Of a stretch of DNA of 64,000 nt, positions 43,823 through 55,864 are shown in pieces; position 1 is the first letter of the stretch; each line of letters opens with the position of its first letter. Source of the DNA: Nitrospira_D sp035465795 (GTDB lineage: Bacteria; Nitrospirota; Nitrospiria; Nitrospirales; Nitrospiraceae). Made by a program: the position numbers and the translations under genes. The notes under the pieces are model-generated. The model was not told the DNA's origin. It made no database searches and was given only the letters and a program-made list of their open reading frames with translations. The stretch lies in assembly GCF_049546785.1 (NCBI RefSeq), contig NZ_JBMWAN010000001.1, positions 496,001 to 560,000 on the forward strand, in the 5' to 3' direction.

Positions 43823-44401
43823 CTACTTGTTGATCTTCGTAAACTTGGAACCTTCCAGCGTAAGATTGTACATCAAGCCCTTCTGGTCGAGCACGAAGCC
43901 GACGATAGGATTGTTGAGTTTCGTGCTGTCGAGGGAGGTCCCTGCCCCGACAGCAATGACCGCCACCGACCCATCGACCCCTGCTTTCCATCCCTCACTC
44001 ATCCGGAATTGTTTGAGCGCCCCCTCATCCAGGAACACGAGCATGATGGTCTTGGCCTGTGCGCCGAACTGCAACCCGAACGATCCGGCAATGGTATTGT
44101 AATAATCGACCGTCTTGCCGCCGATGCGCATCGAGCCTTCCCCGTATTCGCCGCCCCAACCGAACCCGGCTTTGATCACTTTCGGAAACACCAGCACACC
44201 CTTGGCGCTGGCCAGCAACTGCTTGGCTCCGCCTACTTCATTTTCGAACTTCTCCAGCGCCACATCCACGCTGACGTCGATCTCCTTGGCCGTCGCGGCG
44301 AGGACCGACTCAGTCCCCCACAAACCGGCCAACAACGCGAGACCCATCGCCCACATCCACAATCCCCCAATTCCTCGAGTCCGCCGGCACCTGTGTGTCA
44401 T
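43823..44401 (-). CDS. SYLF/YSC84-domain exported protein
   Basis: A 192-residue protein with a signal peptide (WMWAMGLALLAGLWGTESVLA) and a SYLF domain: VALEKFENEVGGAKQLLASA, KGVLVFPKVIKAGFGWGGEYG, GSMRIGGKTVDYYNTIAGSFGLQFGAQAKTIMLVFLD. This is the closest in the window to the canonical bacterial YSC84 proteins. A GTG at 44404 is an alternative start behind AAGGAG. No sigma-54 promoter was found upstream, unlike for the paralogues at 11379 and 17716. Confidence 0.85.
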   Translation of the reverse strand: MTHRCRRTRGIGGLWMWAMGLALLAGLWGTESVLAATAKEIDVSVDVALEKFENEVGGAKQLLASAKGVLVFPKVIKAGFGWGGEYGEGSMRIGGKTVDYYNTIAGSFGLQFGAQAKTIMLVFLDEGALKQFRMSEGWKAGVDGSVAVIAVGAGTSLDSTKLNNPIVGFVLDQKGLMYNLTLEGSKFTKINK

Positions 44402-44603
44402 CACAACTGTTTGCTCCTTTCGCAACCGGGCATAGCCAGAAAACTCTTCCATATCCTGTAGCATTTGACCCTACCGGAAAACCTGGGTCAACAACAATAG
44501 GGACCGAACAGCTGCTGCCCCCGGACCGACTCCGTCTCTTCCGCCACCGGTCTCCTCCGCACCGGCTCATCGATATGTCGATCGACATCAGGTCCTTACA
44601 CGA

Positions 44604-45407
44604 TTAGAAAGCGACGTCGATCGTCGCCCCGACAGCTGCCCGGAGAAGATCAGTGGCCCGCTGTTCTCTCACGAATACTTCGAGCAGGCCGTTGCTGTTG
44701 ATCAACGCGTGAGGAACGCCCGGATCGCCCTCGCTATAACTTGTCACTAATCCATGAATGTAATGCGCCCCGACACAAATGCGCAGCCGGTCATGCATCG
44801 GATCCGATCGCATCCCGCCGAGCTGGGTCGCCCCGATATTGGAAATCAGATTTCCGAAGCGATCGACGTACACAATCTGCCCCCGCACCCCGGTTTCTTT
44901 CATCGTCGGCTGGGGCCAATTGATCATGACCGGATCGGACACCGGGCGTCCGAACGCTTCCGCCGCCGTTCCTGTGGTTAACCGGGCCGCAGCCGGGGCA
45001 AACACATCCCGGCCGTGAAACGTGTTCCCCGGTGACTCAAGCCTGTACTGAGGATTCTCCAATTGCCGGATCTCGACGTCGGACTCCTCGTGAAGAACCG
45101 GCGTCAGGAGGCCATTGTCCGGTGCCACAAAATAGTACCGTGCCGTCTTCACAAGAATAGGGCGCCGGTTGCTCCCGACTCCTGGATCGACCACCGCCAC
45201 ATGCACGGTCCCTTCGGGGAAATACCGGTAACAGGATTGCAAACAATAGGCGGCTTCTTCGATTCGATGCGGGGTGATCTGATGGGAGAGGTCGACGATA
45301 CGGGCTACGGGGTTGATCGTGAGGATCACCCCTTTCATGCTGGCGACGAACCAATCGCGGTCACCGAAATCAGTCAGGAGGGTAATAAGGGGGAGTGCCG
45401 GAGGCAC
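44604..45407 (-). CDS. SAM hydrolase / SAM hydroxide adenosyltransferase (DUF62)
   Basis: A 267-residue protein with the family motifs TLLTDFGDRDWFVASMKG, DPGVGSNRRPI, FVAPDNGLLTPVL, NTFHGRDVFAPAAA and YVDRFGNLISNIG. Family knowledge: homologous enzymes cleave S-adenosylmethionine with water to adenosine and methionine, using an Asp/Arg/His side-chain set. Starts with GTG one base after the greA stop, so it is the last gene of the pyrimidine operon. Physiological role unknown. Confidence 0.85.
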   Translation of the reverse strand: MPPALPLITLLTDFGDRDWFVASMKGVILTINPVARIVDLSHQITPHRIEEAAYCLQSCYRYFPEGTVHVAVVDPGVGSNRRPILVKTARYYFVAPDNGLLTPVLHEESDVEIRQLENPQYRLESPGNTFHGRDVFAPAAARLTTGTAAEAFGRPVSDPVMINWPQPTMKETGVRGQIVYVDRFGNLISNIGATQLGGMRSDPMHDRLRICVGAHYIHGLVTSYSEGDPGVPHALINSNGLLEVFVREQRATDLLRAAVGATIDVAF

Positions 45408-45408
45408 G

Positions 45409-45888
45409 TCACAATTCCTCGAACTTGATCTCCACGACTTCGTATTCGACCATCTTCACCGGCGTCTTCACTTCCACAAAGTCACCGACGCGCTTCCCGA
45501 TCAACGCACGGCCCACCGGCGACTGGATGGAAATCTTGTTGAACTTCATGTCGGCTTCGTCCTGCCCCACCAGCGTATATTGCTTCTTGGATTGCGATTC
45601 CTGCTCGACCACGAGCACCGTGGCCCCGAACACCACCGTCTCGGTCGTCCGGCCGGCGGTAATCTCGACCACCCGCGCGTCGGCCAGCTTCGATTCGATC
45701 TCGATGATGCGCGACTCGATAAAGCCCTGCCGCTCTTTGGCCGCGTCGTATTCGGCATTCTCGCTCAAATCACCGTGGGCGCGCGCTTCGGCAATCGCTT
45801 CGATCACATTGGGCCGCTCGACTTTCCGCAAGCGATCCAACTCCGCCTTGAGCGCCTCAAATCCCTTTTTCGTAATCGGTGTGGGCAT
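45409..45888 (-). CDS. greA: transcription elongation factor GreA
   Basis: A standard-length 159-residue GreA: N-terminal coiled coil (ITKKGFEALKAELDRLRKVERPNVIEAIAEAR...AEYDAAKE, with the acidic tip DLSENAEYDA needed for transcript cleavage) and the C-terminal FKBP-like domain with ISIQSPVGRALIGKRVGDFVEV. It rescues backtracked RNA polymerase. It lies between carB and the SAM hydrolase with gaps of 23 and 1 bases, clearly in the operon. Confidence 0.96.
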   Translation of the reverse strand: MPTPITKKGFEALKAELDRLRKVERPNVIEAIAEARAHGDLSENAEYDAAKERQGFIESRIIEIESKLADARVVEITAGRTTETVVFGATVLVVEQESQSKKQYTLVGQDEADMKFNKISIQSPVGRALIGKRVGDFVEVKTPVKMVEYEVVEIKFEEL

Positions 45889-45911
45889 GGTCTGTGTGTG
45901 CTCCTCCCAAG

Positions 45912-49178
<3,267 letters not shown>

Positions 49179-49196
49179 GAATCCTCTCGTTGAAAA

Positions 49197-50162
49197 CTAA
49201 CTGGTTCCCGGCATCGGTCCGATCAATGGCCGAAAGGGCGCGGGCGGCGGCGGAGTCGTGGCGGCGCCATGGTAATGCTGCAGGGCCTCGGGAAGCCACG
49301 CTTCGATCTGATTGATGCGCGTGGCATCCGATGGATGCGTGGAGAGAAACTCCGGGATCGCCTGCTGCGCACGGAAGCAGACCTTCCCGATCATCTGCCG
49401 CGGACAGCCGCTCATCCGTTCCCAGAACGGCACCGCTTCCCGGGGATCGTACCCCGCTTCGGCCATCAAGCGCAGACCGATATAGTCAGCCTCCGACTCC
49501 TGCTTCCGGTTGAACGGCAACGACACGTTCATCCCATAGGCGCCCAGCACTCCCGCCACCGCCCCGCCGCTCCCATGTCCGCCCACCGCCGCGCCGATCG
49601 CGCCGAGTTGCGCGATTTGATCGACGATGCTGCGGCTCATCCGTTCGACGCCATGCCGCTGGAGGGCATGCGCCACTTCGTGCCCCATGACGGTGGCCAA
49701 TCCGGCCTCGTTCTTGGTGTGTTTCAGAATACCGGTGAACACCGCCACCTTGCCGCCGGGAAGCGCAAACGCGTTCACCATCTTGTCGTCCTGAATGACG
49801 GCAAACTCCCACTGATACTCAGGCTTCTTGGCCGCCGTGGCAATCCGTTGCCCGACCCGCTGCACCAGTTCATTGATTTCCGCATTTTCGCTGAGCCTGG
49901 CCTGCCGCAACACTTCCCGGTAGGCCTGCAGCCCGTACTCCATTTCCTTCTCCTCCGAGAAGAAAATCAGCTGATCGCGCGCCGTCCCCGGAGCCCGATA
50001 ACACCCGGTGAGCGACGACAACACACTCAGGGCCGTGCAGGCTCCCAAGGCCGTATAGATTCCGGCCACTCCCCGCGCCCCGAGCGCCAGCATGGCACGG
50101 CGACTGACGGAAGCCGTGAAGAATTTGGCGATCTGGCGATCTGGCGAATGTGTGGTTGACAT
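49197..50162 (-). CDS. M48-family metalloprotease, lipoprotein with twin-Arg leader
   Basis: A 321-residue exported protease. N-terminus SVSRRAMLALGARGVAGIY resembles a Tat signal and ends in a lipobox (SSLTGC, Cys54). The peptidase domain has the zinc motif VMGHEVAHALQRHG (about 159-171) and the second zinc ligand in ESEADYIGLRLMAEAGYDP. Homologues (BepA/LoiP-type) degrade misfolded outer-membrane proteins. It sits inside the pyrimidine operon beside sppA, another envelope protease. A GTG at 50171 is an alternative start. Confidence 0.86.
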   Translation of the reverse strand: MSTTHSPDRQIAKFFTASVSRRAMLALGARGVAGIYTALGACTALSVLSSLTGCYRAPGTARDQLIFFSEEKEMEYGLQAYREVLRQARLSENAEINELVQRVGQRIATAAKKPEYQWEFAVIQDDKMVNAFALPGGKVAVFTGILKHTKNEAGLATVMGHEVAHALQRHGVERMSRSIVDQIAQLGAIGAAVGGHGSGGAVAGVLGAYGMNVSLPFNRKQESEADYIGLRLMAEAGYDPREAVPFWERMSGCPRQMIGKVCFRAQQAIPEFLSTHPSDATRINQIEAWLPEALQHYHGAATTPPPPAPFRPLIGPMPGTS

Positions 50163-50240
50163 ACGGGACACACAAGAAAATAAGTTATTCGATCATCCAT
50201 TCACCAAATCACTACACCGCCCAGTCATCCATTCCATCCG

Positions 50241-51194
50241 TCACGGCATCCACAGATACATGAACTGCGGTGTCCCGCCCCGGACAAACGACATCAGGTC
50301 GAGATTGCCGAGACTGGTCAACGGACCGGGCGCCACCAGCTTCGAGTACACGTTGTTCGAATACTCACCGGGCCGCCTGTACATCACCACCCGGGCTTGC
50401 GTCAGCCCCGCTTGCTTCTTCGCCAGATCAACCGCGTCTTCCAGGTAGCCGATCTCGTCGACCAGGCCGGCCTCCTTCGCCTGCTCCCCGGTATAAATCC
50501 GTCCATCGGCCAGCTTCTTGATCTGCTCCATCTGGAGCTGCGGGCGGCCTTCCTGCACGACGCTCAAAAAGCGCTGATAGAAGGAATCGATCAGGCCCTG
50601 GAAGATGGCCCGTTCTTCCGTCGTCATCGTCCGGAACGGCGAACCCATGTCCTTGCGGGGGCCCGACGTCACCGCCGTCGCTTCAAGGCCCACTTTCTCC
50701 AGCAACCCGCGCGCATTGACCGTCAGCATGATCACGCCGATGCTGCCCGTGACGGAGGAGGGATGCGCCAACACGGAATCCGCTGCCGCCGCGATATAGT
50801 AGCCCCCCGATGCGCCCACGTCCATGATCGACGCGACGATGGGAATCTTCCGGGAGGCTTTGAACATCTTGAGCTCGTGGTGGATGATATCCGACGCCGT
50901 CACCGTCCCGCCCGGCGTATTGATACGGAGCACGACGGCCCGCACCTTCTCGTCCTGCATGGCCCTCGTCAGCTGCTCTTTGACGCTCGCGATGAGACTG
51001 GGAGTCGGCACGAGCCCGTCCCCGTCCTGGGAACTGATCATCCCGGAGATCTCGATGAGCAACACCTTCGCCTCTCCCTTGCCGCTGACCTGCGTTTCCT
51101 GGAGAGGCCCAGGACCGGGGAACAAGGGAAAGTTGAAGGTGCACCCGGAGAGCAGCAGCCCGATCGACAACACAATCAGAAGCCGGCTATGCAT
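50241..51194 (-). CDS. sppA: signal peptide peptidase SppA
   Basis: A 317-residue SppA of the short (single-domain) type. N-terminal lipoprotein-type signal SIGLLLSGC; protease domain with LRINTPGGTVTASDIIHHEL (oxyanion region), DVGASGGYYIAAAADSVLAHPSSVTGSIGV containing the nucleophile Ser, and RPQLQMEQIKKLADGRIYTGEQAKEAGLVDEIG with the general-base Lys. Degrades cleaved signal peptides in the membrane. Its start overlaps the carA stop by eight bases, so translation is coupled. Confidence 0.91.
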   Translation of the reverse strand: MHSRLLIVLSIGLLLSGCTFNFPLFPGPGPLQETQVSGKGEAKVLLIEISGMISSQDGDGLVPTPSLIASVKEQLTRAMQDEKVRAVVLRINTPGGTVTASDIIHHELKMFKASRKIPIVASIMDVGASGGYYIAAAADSVLAHPSSVTGSIGVIMLTVNARGLLEKVGLEATAVTSGPRKDMGSPFRTMTTEERAIFQGLIDSFYQRFLSVVQEGRPQLQMEQIKKLADGRIYTGEQAKEAGLVDEIGYLEDAVDLAKKQAGLTQARVVMYRRPGEYSNNVYSKLVAPGPLTSLGNLDLMSFVRGGTPQFMYLWMP

Positions 51195-52365
51195 GATGTT
51201 TCTCCATTAATTGGACGAATTCCTCAAAGAGATAGGCCGAGTCGTGCGGACCGGGCGACGCTTCCGGATGGTACTGCACCGAGAACACCGGCTGATCGAG
51301 GCAGGCCATCCCTTCAATCGAGTGATCATTCAGGCTGACGTGCGTGATGGACACCTTGCCGAGCTTCGTGTCCACCGTCAGCGGGCGGTCGGGCACACCA
51401 CTGAGCCGGGCGGGAATCTGAACCGCGAAATTGTGATTCTGGGAGGTGATCTCCACCTTTCTCGTCCGGAGATCGATCACCGGATGATTCGATCCATGAT
51501 GCCCGAATTTGAGCTTGTAGGTCTTGAGGCCGAACGCCAACCCGAGAATTTGATGACCCAGGCAGATGCCGAAGATCGGATAGCGGCCGATCAGCGCCCG
51601 CACCGCGTCCATCGCGTAAGGCACACCCTCCGGATCACCGGGGCCGTTCGAAAGGAACACCCCGTCAGGCTTCAAGGCCGCGACCTCAGCCGCCGATGTC
51701 GAAGCCGGCACCACCGTCACCTCGCAGCCCACATCCACCAGACGCCGCAAGATGTTCTCTTTCACGCCGAAATCATACGCCACCACCCGCCGGGACTTGC
51801 GCGTAGCCGATTGAGGGGCGTTCATGCCGGCATCGGGCGCCCATTCACCGGAATCACTCGTCCATGCATACGACCGCGTTGACGTCACCTCCGCCACCAG
51901 ATCGCGCCCGACAATGCCGGGAGCGGTCTTGGCTTTCTGCACCGCCCGCGCAGGATCCAGCTCCAGATGTGTGATCACGCCCTGCTGCGACCCATGCTCG
52001 CGCAGATGCCGGGTCAAGGCCCGCGTATCCAACCCCTCGATTGCCACCACCTTGGCCTTCGCCAAATAATCCTGGATCAGCCCCTTGCTGCGCCAGTTGC
52101 TGGCCAGCCGGCTGGCCTCCATTACCACAAACCCTTCCGCCCAGATCTTCCGCGACTCGATATCCTCCGGCGTCACCCCGTAGTTGCCGATGTGGGGACT
52201 CGTCATCGTAATGATCTGCCCCTTGTACGACGGATCCGTGAGCACCTCCTGATAACCGGTCATGGCGGTATTGAACACGACTTCGCCGACCGTTTCGCCT
52301 TCGTAGCCGAGCGCGCGCCCTTCGAAGACCGTGCCGTCCGCCAATGCCAAGAGCGCCTTTTTCAT
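51187..52365 (-). CDS. carA: carbamoyl phosphate synthase small (glutaminase) subunit
   Basis: A 392-residue protein: N-terminal CarA domain (LADGTVFEGRALGYEGETVGEVVFNTAMTGYQE) and class I glutamine amidotransferase domain with nucleophile in FGICLGHQILGLAFG and the His-Glu pair in VQYHPEASPGP. Supplies ammonia to CarB. The start overlaps the upstream stop (ATGA), and the gene ends inside the start of sppA. Confidence 0.97.
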   Translation of the reverse strand: MKKALLALADGTVFEGRALGYEGETVGEVVFNTAMTGYQEVLTDPSYKGQIITMTSPHIGNYGVTPEDIESRKIWAEGFVVMEASRLASNWRSKGLIQDYLAKAKVVAIEGLDTRALTRHLREHGSQQGVITHLELDPARAVQKAKTAPGIVGRDLVAEVTSTRSYAWTSDSGEWAPDAGMNAPQSATRKSRRVVAYDFGVKENILRRLVDVGCEVTVVPASTSAAEVAALKPDGVFLSNGPGDPEGVPYAMDAVRALIGRYPIFGICLGHQILGLAFGLKTYKLKFGHHGSNHPVIDLRTRKVEITSQNHNFAVQIPARLSGVPDRPLTVDTKLGKVSITHVSLNDHSIEGMACLDQPVFSVQYHPEASPGPHDSAYLFEEFVQLMEKHHA

Positions 52366-52886
52366 GCCTGCCCCTTACCCAGTCGAAGTGTGTGGTTGAC
52401 CCGGATCCCCATGAGCACAATCCCTAAACACAAATTCACCATGTACAGAGCCCGCACCGGCATATGAATCTTAAAAAACGCGGCAAAGGCCGCCTTCCTC
52501 GCCGCTTCATCCTTGATCGCGAACGCCGAGGCCTGCAGCGCGGCGGCTTGAGGGTGCAAGACCCCGATGATGATCCCCGCAATCAGCACCATCGTACCAA
52601 GCACAACCATCTCAGCGACAGTCGGCCGCGCGACCGGATGCCGGACCCAGTAACGCCAGCCCAGACCGGCCACGAGCACCGCCATCGCGCCCAGCACGAC
52701 GCGATTGAATCCCTCAAAGGCTCTCGTGAGGAAAAATCCCCCGGAATCCTGTCCTCCGAACGTGTTAAACACGGCGGGAATCACCGCTGCCACAAGAATC
52801 ACCAATCCGCCCACCCATAGTCCCAAGGCCAGCCACTCGAGCGTCAGACAGATTCGTGAGGTCCAGAGAAAGGCACGGCCCTCCAT
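52362..52886 (-). CDS. DUF4149 membrane protein
   Basis: A 174-residue protein with four transmembrane helices (about 11-40, 63-82, 90-112, 145-165): WLALGLWVGGLVILVAAVIP, VVLGAMAVLVAGLGWRYWV, MVVLGTMVLIAGIIIGVLHP and ALYMVNLCLGIVLMG. The pattern fits DUF4149, an uncharacterised inner-membrane family. It is tightly packed between pyrC (3-base gap) and carA (overlap), so it is certainly co-expressed with pyrimidine synthesis genes, though no link is known. Confidence 0.8.
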   Translation of the reverse strand: MEGRAFLWTSRICLTLEWLALGLWVGGLVILVAAVIPAVFNTFGGQDSGGFFLTRAFEGFNRVVLGAMAVLVAGLGWRYWVRHPVARPTVAEMVVLGTMVLIAGIIIGVLHPQAAALQASAFAIKDEAARKAAFAAFFKIHMPVRALYMVNLCLGIVLMGIRVNHTLRLGKGQA

Positions 52887-52889
52887 CCG

Positions 52890-54179
52890 TCACGCCAGGT
52901 CCGCAGCGGCAGACTCAAACACGACTCGTCCGCCGACAATCGTCGTCTTCACCCGCCCCTTCACTTTCCATCCGGCAAAGGGGGTATTCCGGCTCTTCGA
53001 CTTGAACTTGCCGGGATCGACCTGCCACTGTTCGTTGGGATCGACGATCGCCACATCCGCATCGGCGCCGACCGCCAGGGTTCCCTTCTTCAGCCCGAAC
53101 GCCACGGCGGGAGCCCTGGTCAATTTGTCCACCGCCTGCTCCAAGGTCAGCACGCCTTCCTCCACCAGTGCCAGCGTGAGGGGAAGCGCGGTTTCCAGCC
53201 CCACAATCCCGAACGGCGCCTCGGTGAAATCCTGCTGCTTCTCCTGCGTCGCATGCGGCGCATGGTCGGTGGCAATGACGTCGATCGTGCCGTCGCGCAG
53301 ACCCTCTTTGATCGCCTGCACATCCTCACCGGTCCTGAGCGGAGGATTCATTTTGGCCAGAGTATTGTAACCTCGCACCACGTCCTCCGTCAGCGTGAAA
53401 TGATGCGGACAGGCTTCCGCCGTCACCTTGATGCCGCGCGCCTTCGCTTCACGCACCATGCGCACCGACCCGGCCGTGCTGATATGGGCCAGGTGCAGCC
53501 GCGCGCCGGTCAGTTCGGACAAGGACAGATTCCGCGCCACCATCACGTCTTCCGCCGCGGCAGGAATGCCGGGTAAGCCCAGCTCGGTGGAGATCATCCC
53601 TTCGTTCATGCAGCCGCCCTCAGCCAGATGAAGATCCTCGCAGTGATCCACCACCGTCAGGTCGAAAGCCAGCGCATATTCCATCGCCCGCCGCATCACG
53701 AGGCTGTTCATCACCGGTTTGCCGTCGTCCGAAATCGCCACGCAGCCGGACCGTCGCAGGTCGCCGATCTCGGCCAGTTCCTTCCCCTCCGAGCCTTTGG
53801 TAATGGCCCCGATCGGCAGCACATTGGCCAGACCCGCCGTCCGCGCCCGATCCAGCATGAACTCCGTCACGGCCTGATTGTCGTTGACCGGCTTGGTGTT
53901 CGGCATTGCGCAGACCGTCGTGAATCCGCCCGCTACCGCCGACGCGCTGCCGCTTTGGATCGTTTCCTTGTACTCAAATCCCGGCTCCCGAAAATGGACG
54001 TGCAAATCCACAAAGCCGGGCAGCACAAGAAGCCCCTTGGCTTCGATCGTTGTGCATCCGGCCGGAGCCTGAAGTGTTGCACCGACCGCCACGATCTTGC
54101 CCTGGTCGATCAACACATCCGCCACACCGTTCACACACCCGGGATCGATGACCTGTCCGCCCTTAATCAAGATCGCCAC
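52890..54179 (-). CDS. pyrC: dihydroorotase (class I)
   Basis: A 429-residue protein with the class I dihydroorotase signature VDLHVHFREPGFEYKETI (metal-binding His-x-His), ANVLPIGAITKGSEG, the zinc-binding VDHCEDLHLA and LHLAHISTAG, and the catalytic Asp in DVIATDHAPHATQEK. Converts carbamoyl aspartate to dihydroorotate. Starts with GTG four bases after the pyrB stop, so translation is coupled with pyrB. Confidence 0.95.
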   Translation of the reverse strand: MAILIKGGQVIDPGCVNGVADVLIDQGKIVAVGATLQAPAGCTTIEAKGLLVLPGFVDLHVHFREPGFEYKETIQSGSASAVAGGFTTVCAMPNTKPVNDNQAVTEFMLDRARTAGLANVLPIGAITKGSEGKELAEIGDLRRSGCVAISDDGKPVMNSLVMRRAMEYALAFDLTVVDHCEDLHLAEGGCMNEGMISTELGLPGIPAAAEDVMVARNLSLSELTGARLHLAHISTAGSVRMVREAKARGIKVTAEACPHHFTLTEDVVRGYNTLAKMNPPLRTGEDVQAIKEGLRDGTIDVIATDHAPHATQEKQQDFTEAPFGIVGLETALPLTLALVEEGVLTLEQAVDKLTRAPAVAFGLKKGTLAVGADADVAIVDPNEQWQVDPGKFKSKSRNTPFAGWKVKGRVKTTIVGGRVVFESAAADLA

Positions 54180-54182
54180 GAT

Positions 54183-55103
54183 TTAGCTTGCTCCAGACAT
54201 TAAATATAAGACGCCCATACGAACTGCCACGCCGTTCGTCACCTGATCCAGAATCACCGACGACAAGCTATCCGCCACATCCGGCGCAATCTCCACGCCA
54301 CGATTAATCGGCCCCGGATGCATGATGATCGCTTTCGGATCTGCCAGCTTCACCCGTTCCGCCGTGAGCCCGTACAGCCGCGCATATTCCCGAATGGTCG
54401 GGAACAGCGCTTTCCCCTGCCGCTCCAACTGCAGCCGCAGCATCATGATCACCTGCACATCCCGCAAACCCTCGTCGAGATGGTGGAACACTTTCACGCC
54501 CAGCTTCTCGATCCCGAACGGGATCATCGTGGGCGGGCCCACGACCCGCACCTCGGCGCCGAGTTTCGTCAGGGCCAAAATGTTCGAGCGGGCCACCCGG
54601 CTGTGCGCCACGTCGCCGACAATCGCCACCCGCAACCCCTCGAACGACAACCCCCGCTCGCGAATCGTGTAGAGATCGAGCAACCCCTGCGTCGGATGCT
54701 CGTGCCAGCCGTCGCCGGCATTGATCACCGATGACTTCACCCCGCGGGCCAGGGTTTCGGCGGCACCGGCCGAAGAATGGCGCAGCACGATGATATCCGC
54801 CTGCATCGCCTCGATATTCCGCGCCGTATCAAGCAGGGTTTCGCCTTTGACGACGCTGCTCGACGAAGGGGAAAAATTGATGACGTCCGCGCTCAGTCGC
54901 TTGGCGGCCAATTCGAACGAGGTCCGTGTTCTCGTGCTCGGCTCGAAGAACAGATTGACGACAGTCCGTCCGCGAAGCGCCGGCACCTTCTTGATCTCGC
55001 GGCCGCTCACTTCCTTGAAGGAATCCGCCGTCTCCAGAATGAGCGTAATCTCGTCCACCGACAGGGACGCCAGACTGAGAAGATGTTTGTGCTTGAGGCT
55101 CAT
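54183..55103 (-). CDS. pyrB: aspartate carbamoyltransferase catalytic chain
   Basis: A 306-residue protein with the carbamoyl phosphate-binding motif FFEPSTRTRTSFELAAKRL, HEHPTQGLLDLYTI, AIVGDVAHSRVARSNILAL and MMLRLQLERQG. First committed step of pyrimidine synthesis. Ribosome site GCGGAGG precedes the ATG. No pyrI regulatory gene is adjacent; control appears to be by PyrR and/or the leader at 55865-55957. Confidence 0.96.
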   Translation of the reverse strand: MSLKHKHLLSLASLSVDEITLILETADSFKEVSGREIKKVPALRGRTVVNLFFEPSTRTRTSFELAAKRLSADVINFSPSSSSVVKGETLLDTARNIEAMQADIIVLRHSSAGAAETLARGVKSSVINAGDGWHEHPTQGLLDLYTIRERGLSFEGLRVAIVGDVAHSRVARSNILALTKLGAEVRVVGPPTMIPFGIEKLGVKVFHHLDEGLRDVQVIMMLRLQLERQGKALFPTIREYARLYGLTAERVKLADPKAIIMHPGPINRGVEIAPDVADSLSSVILDQVTNGVAVRMGVLYLMSGAS

Positions 55104-55260
55104 GGCAACCTCCGCTCACATTCCGATAACATGCACGCACCCCTTTCAGGATGCTCAACATGGCCATCCAGCAAGGCCGCAGGGATTCCGGCGACCGAGA
55201 CGTCCTCTCTGAAGCACGTCGCAGGAAGACGGAAACCGAGAACGCCGCTGGCGGACATTT

Positions 55261-55851
55261 TCAACATGCTGCCTTGAGAATAACCACCCGGTCATCCTCG
55301 CCCAATTCTTCCAACAACACCTGCACATTTTCTTCGCGTGAAGTCGGAAGATTCTTCCCGATATAGGTCGCCTTGATCGGCAATTGCCGGTGGCCGCGAT
55401 CCACGAGCACCGCCAGCTGGATTTCCGCCGGACGCCCCAGATCCATCAACCCGTCCATCGCCGCGCGAATCGTGCGCCCCGTAAACAGCACATCATCCAC
55501 CAGCACGATGATCTTGTCCGACACATCGAACGGCACCGATGTCGTGCGTAACACCGGCTGTTCCTTCCGCAGGGACAAGTCGTCGCGGTAAAGCGTGATG
55601 TCGAGGTCCCCGATCGGCACCGGCACCTGTTCGATATCCTGAATCCGCTTCGCCAACCGGTGCGCGAGATGCACCCCGCCCGTTCTGATCCCGACGAGCG
55701 CCAGATCCTGTACGCCTTTGTTGCGCTCCAGGATTTCATGGGCAATACGCGTCAGCGCCCTGCCCATATCTCCGGCATCCATGATCAACCGCTCGTTCTG
55801 CTTGTCACCGTTCACTTTCGGCGCTCCACCTACTGGATTTCCCCCGCCCAT
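55261..55851 (-). CDS. pyrR: bifunctional pyr operon regulator / uracil phosphoribosyltransferase PyrR
   Basis: A 196-residue PyrR with the PRPP motif IIVLVDDVLFTGRTIRAAMD and LVGIRTGGVHLAHRLA, plus LVDRGHRQLPIKATYIGKNLPTS. In Bacillus PyrR binds pyr mRNA when UMP is high and promotes termination. Here it is the first gene of the operon, directly behind the terminator and leader peptide at 55865-55957. ATG at 55851 lies close behind AGAGG. The N-terminal 23 residues (MGGGNPVGGAPKVNG...) are longer than usual; a start at an internal ATG is possible. Confidence 0.93.
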   Translation of the reverse strand: MGGGNPVGGAPKVNGDKQNERLIMDAGDMGRALTRIAHEILERNKGVQDLALVGIRTGGVHLAHRLAKRIQDIEQVPVPIGDLDITLYRDDLSLRKEQPVLRTTSVPFDVSDKIIVLVDDVLFTGRTIRAAMDGLMDLGRPAEIQLAVLVDRGHRQLPIKATYIGKNLPTSREENVQVLLEELGEDDRVVILKAAC

Positions 55852-55864
55852 CGCCCATCACCTC

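Noticed and set aside
44573..44588. Palindrome ATGTCGATCGACAT downstream of the SAM hydrolase gene
   Set aside because: Resembles half of the activator motif, but the centre lacks the five-base spacer and no -24/-12 promoter was found between it and the SYLF gene at 44401.
50130..50150. Short tandem repeat GGCGATCT at the start of the M48 protease gene
   Set aside because: Two and a half copies of a 9-base unit inside coding sequence; too short to suggest a functional repeat or phase-variable site.
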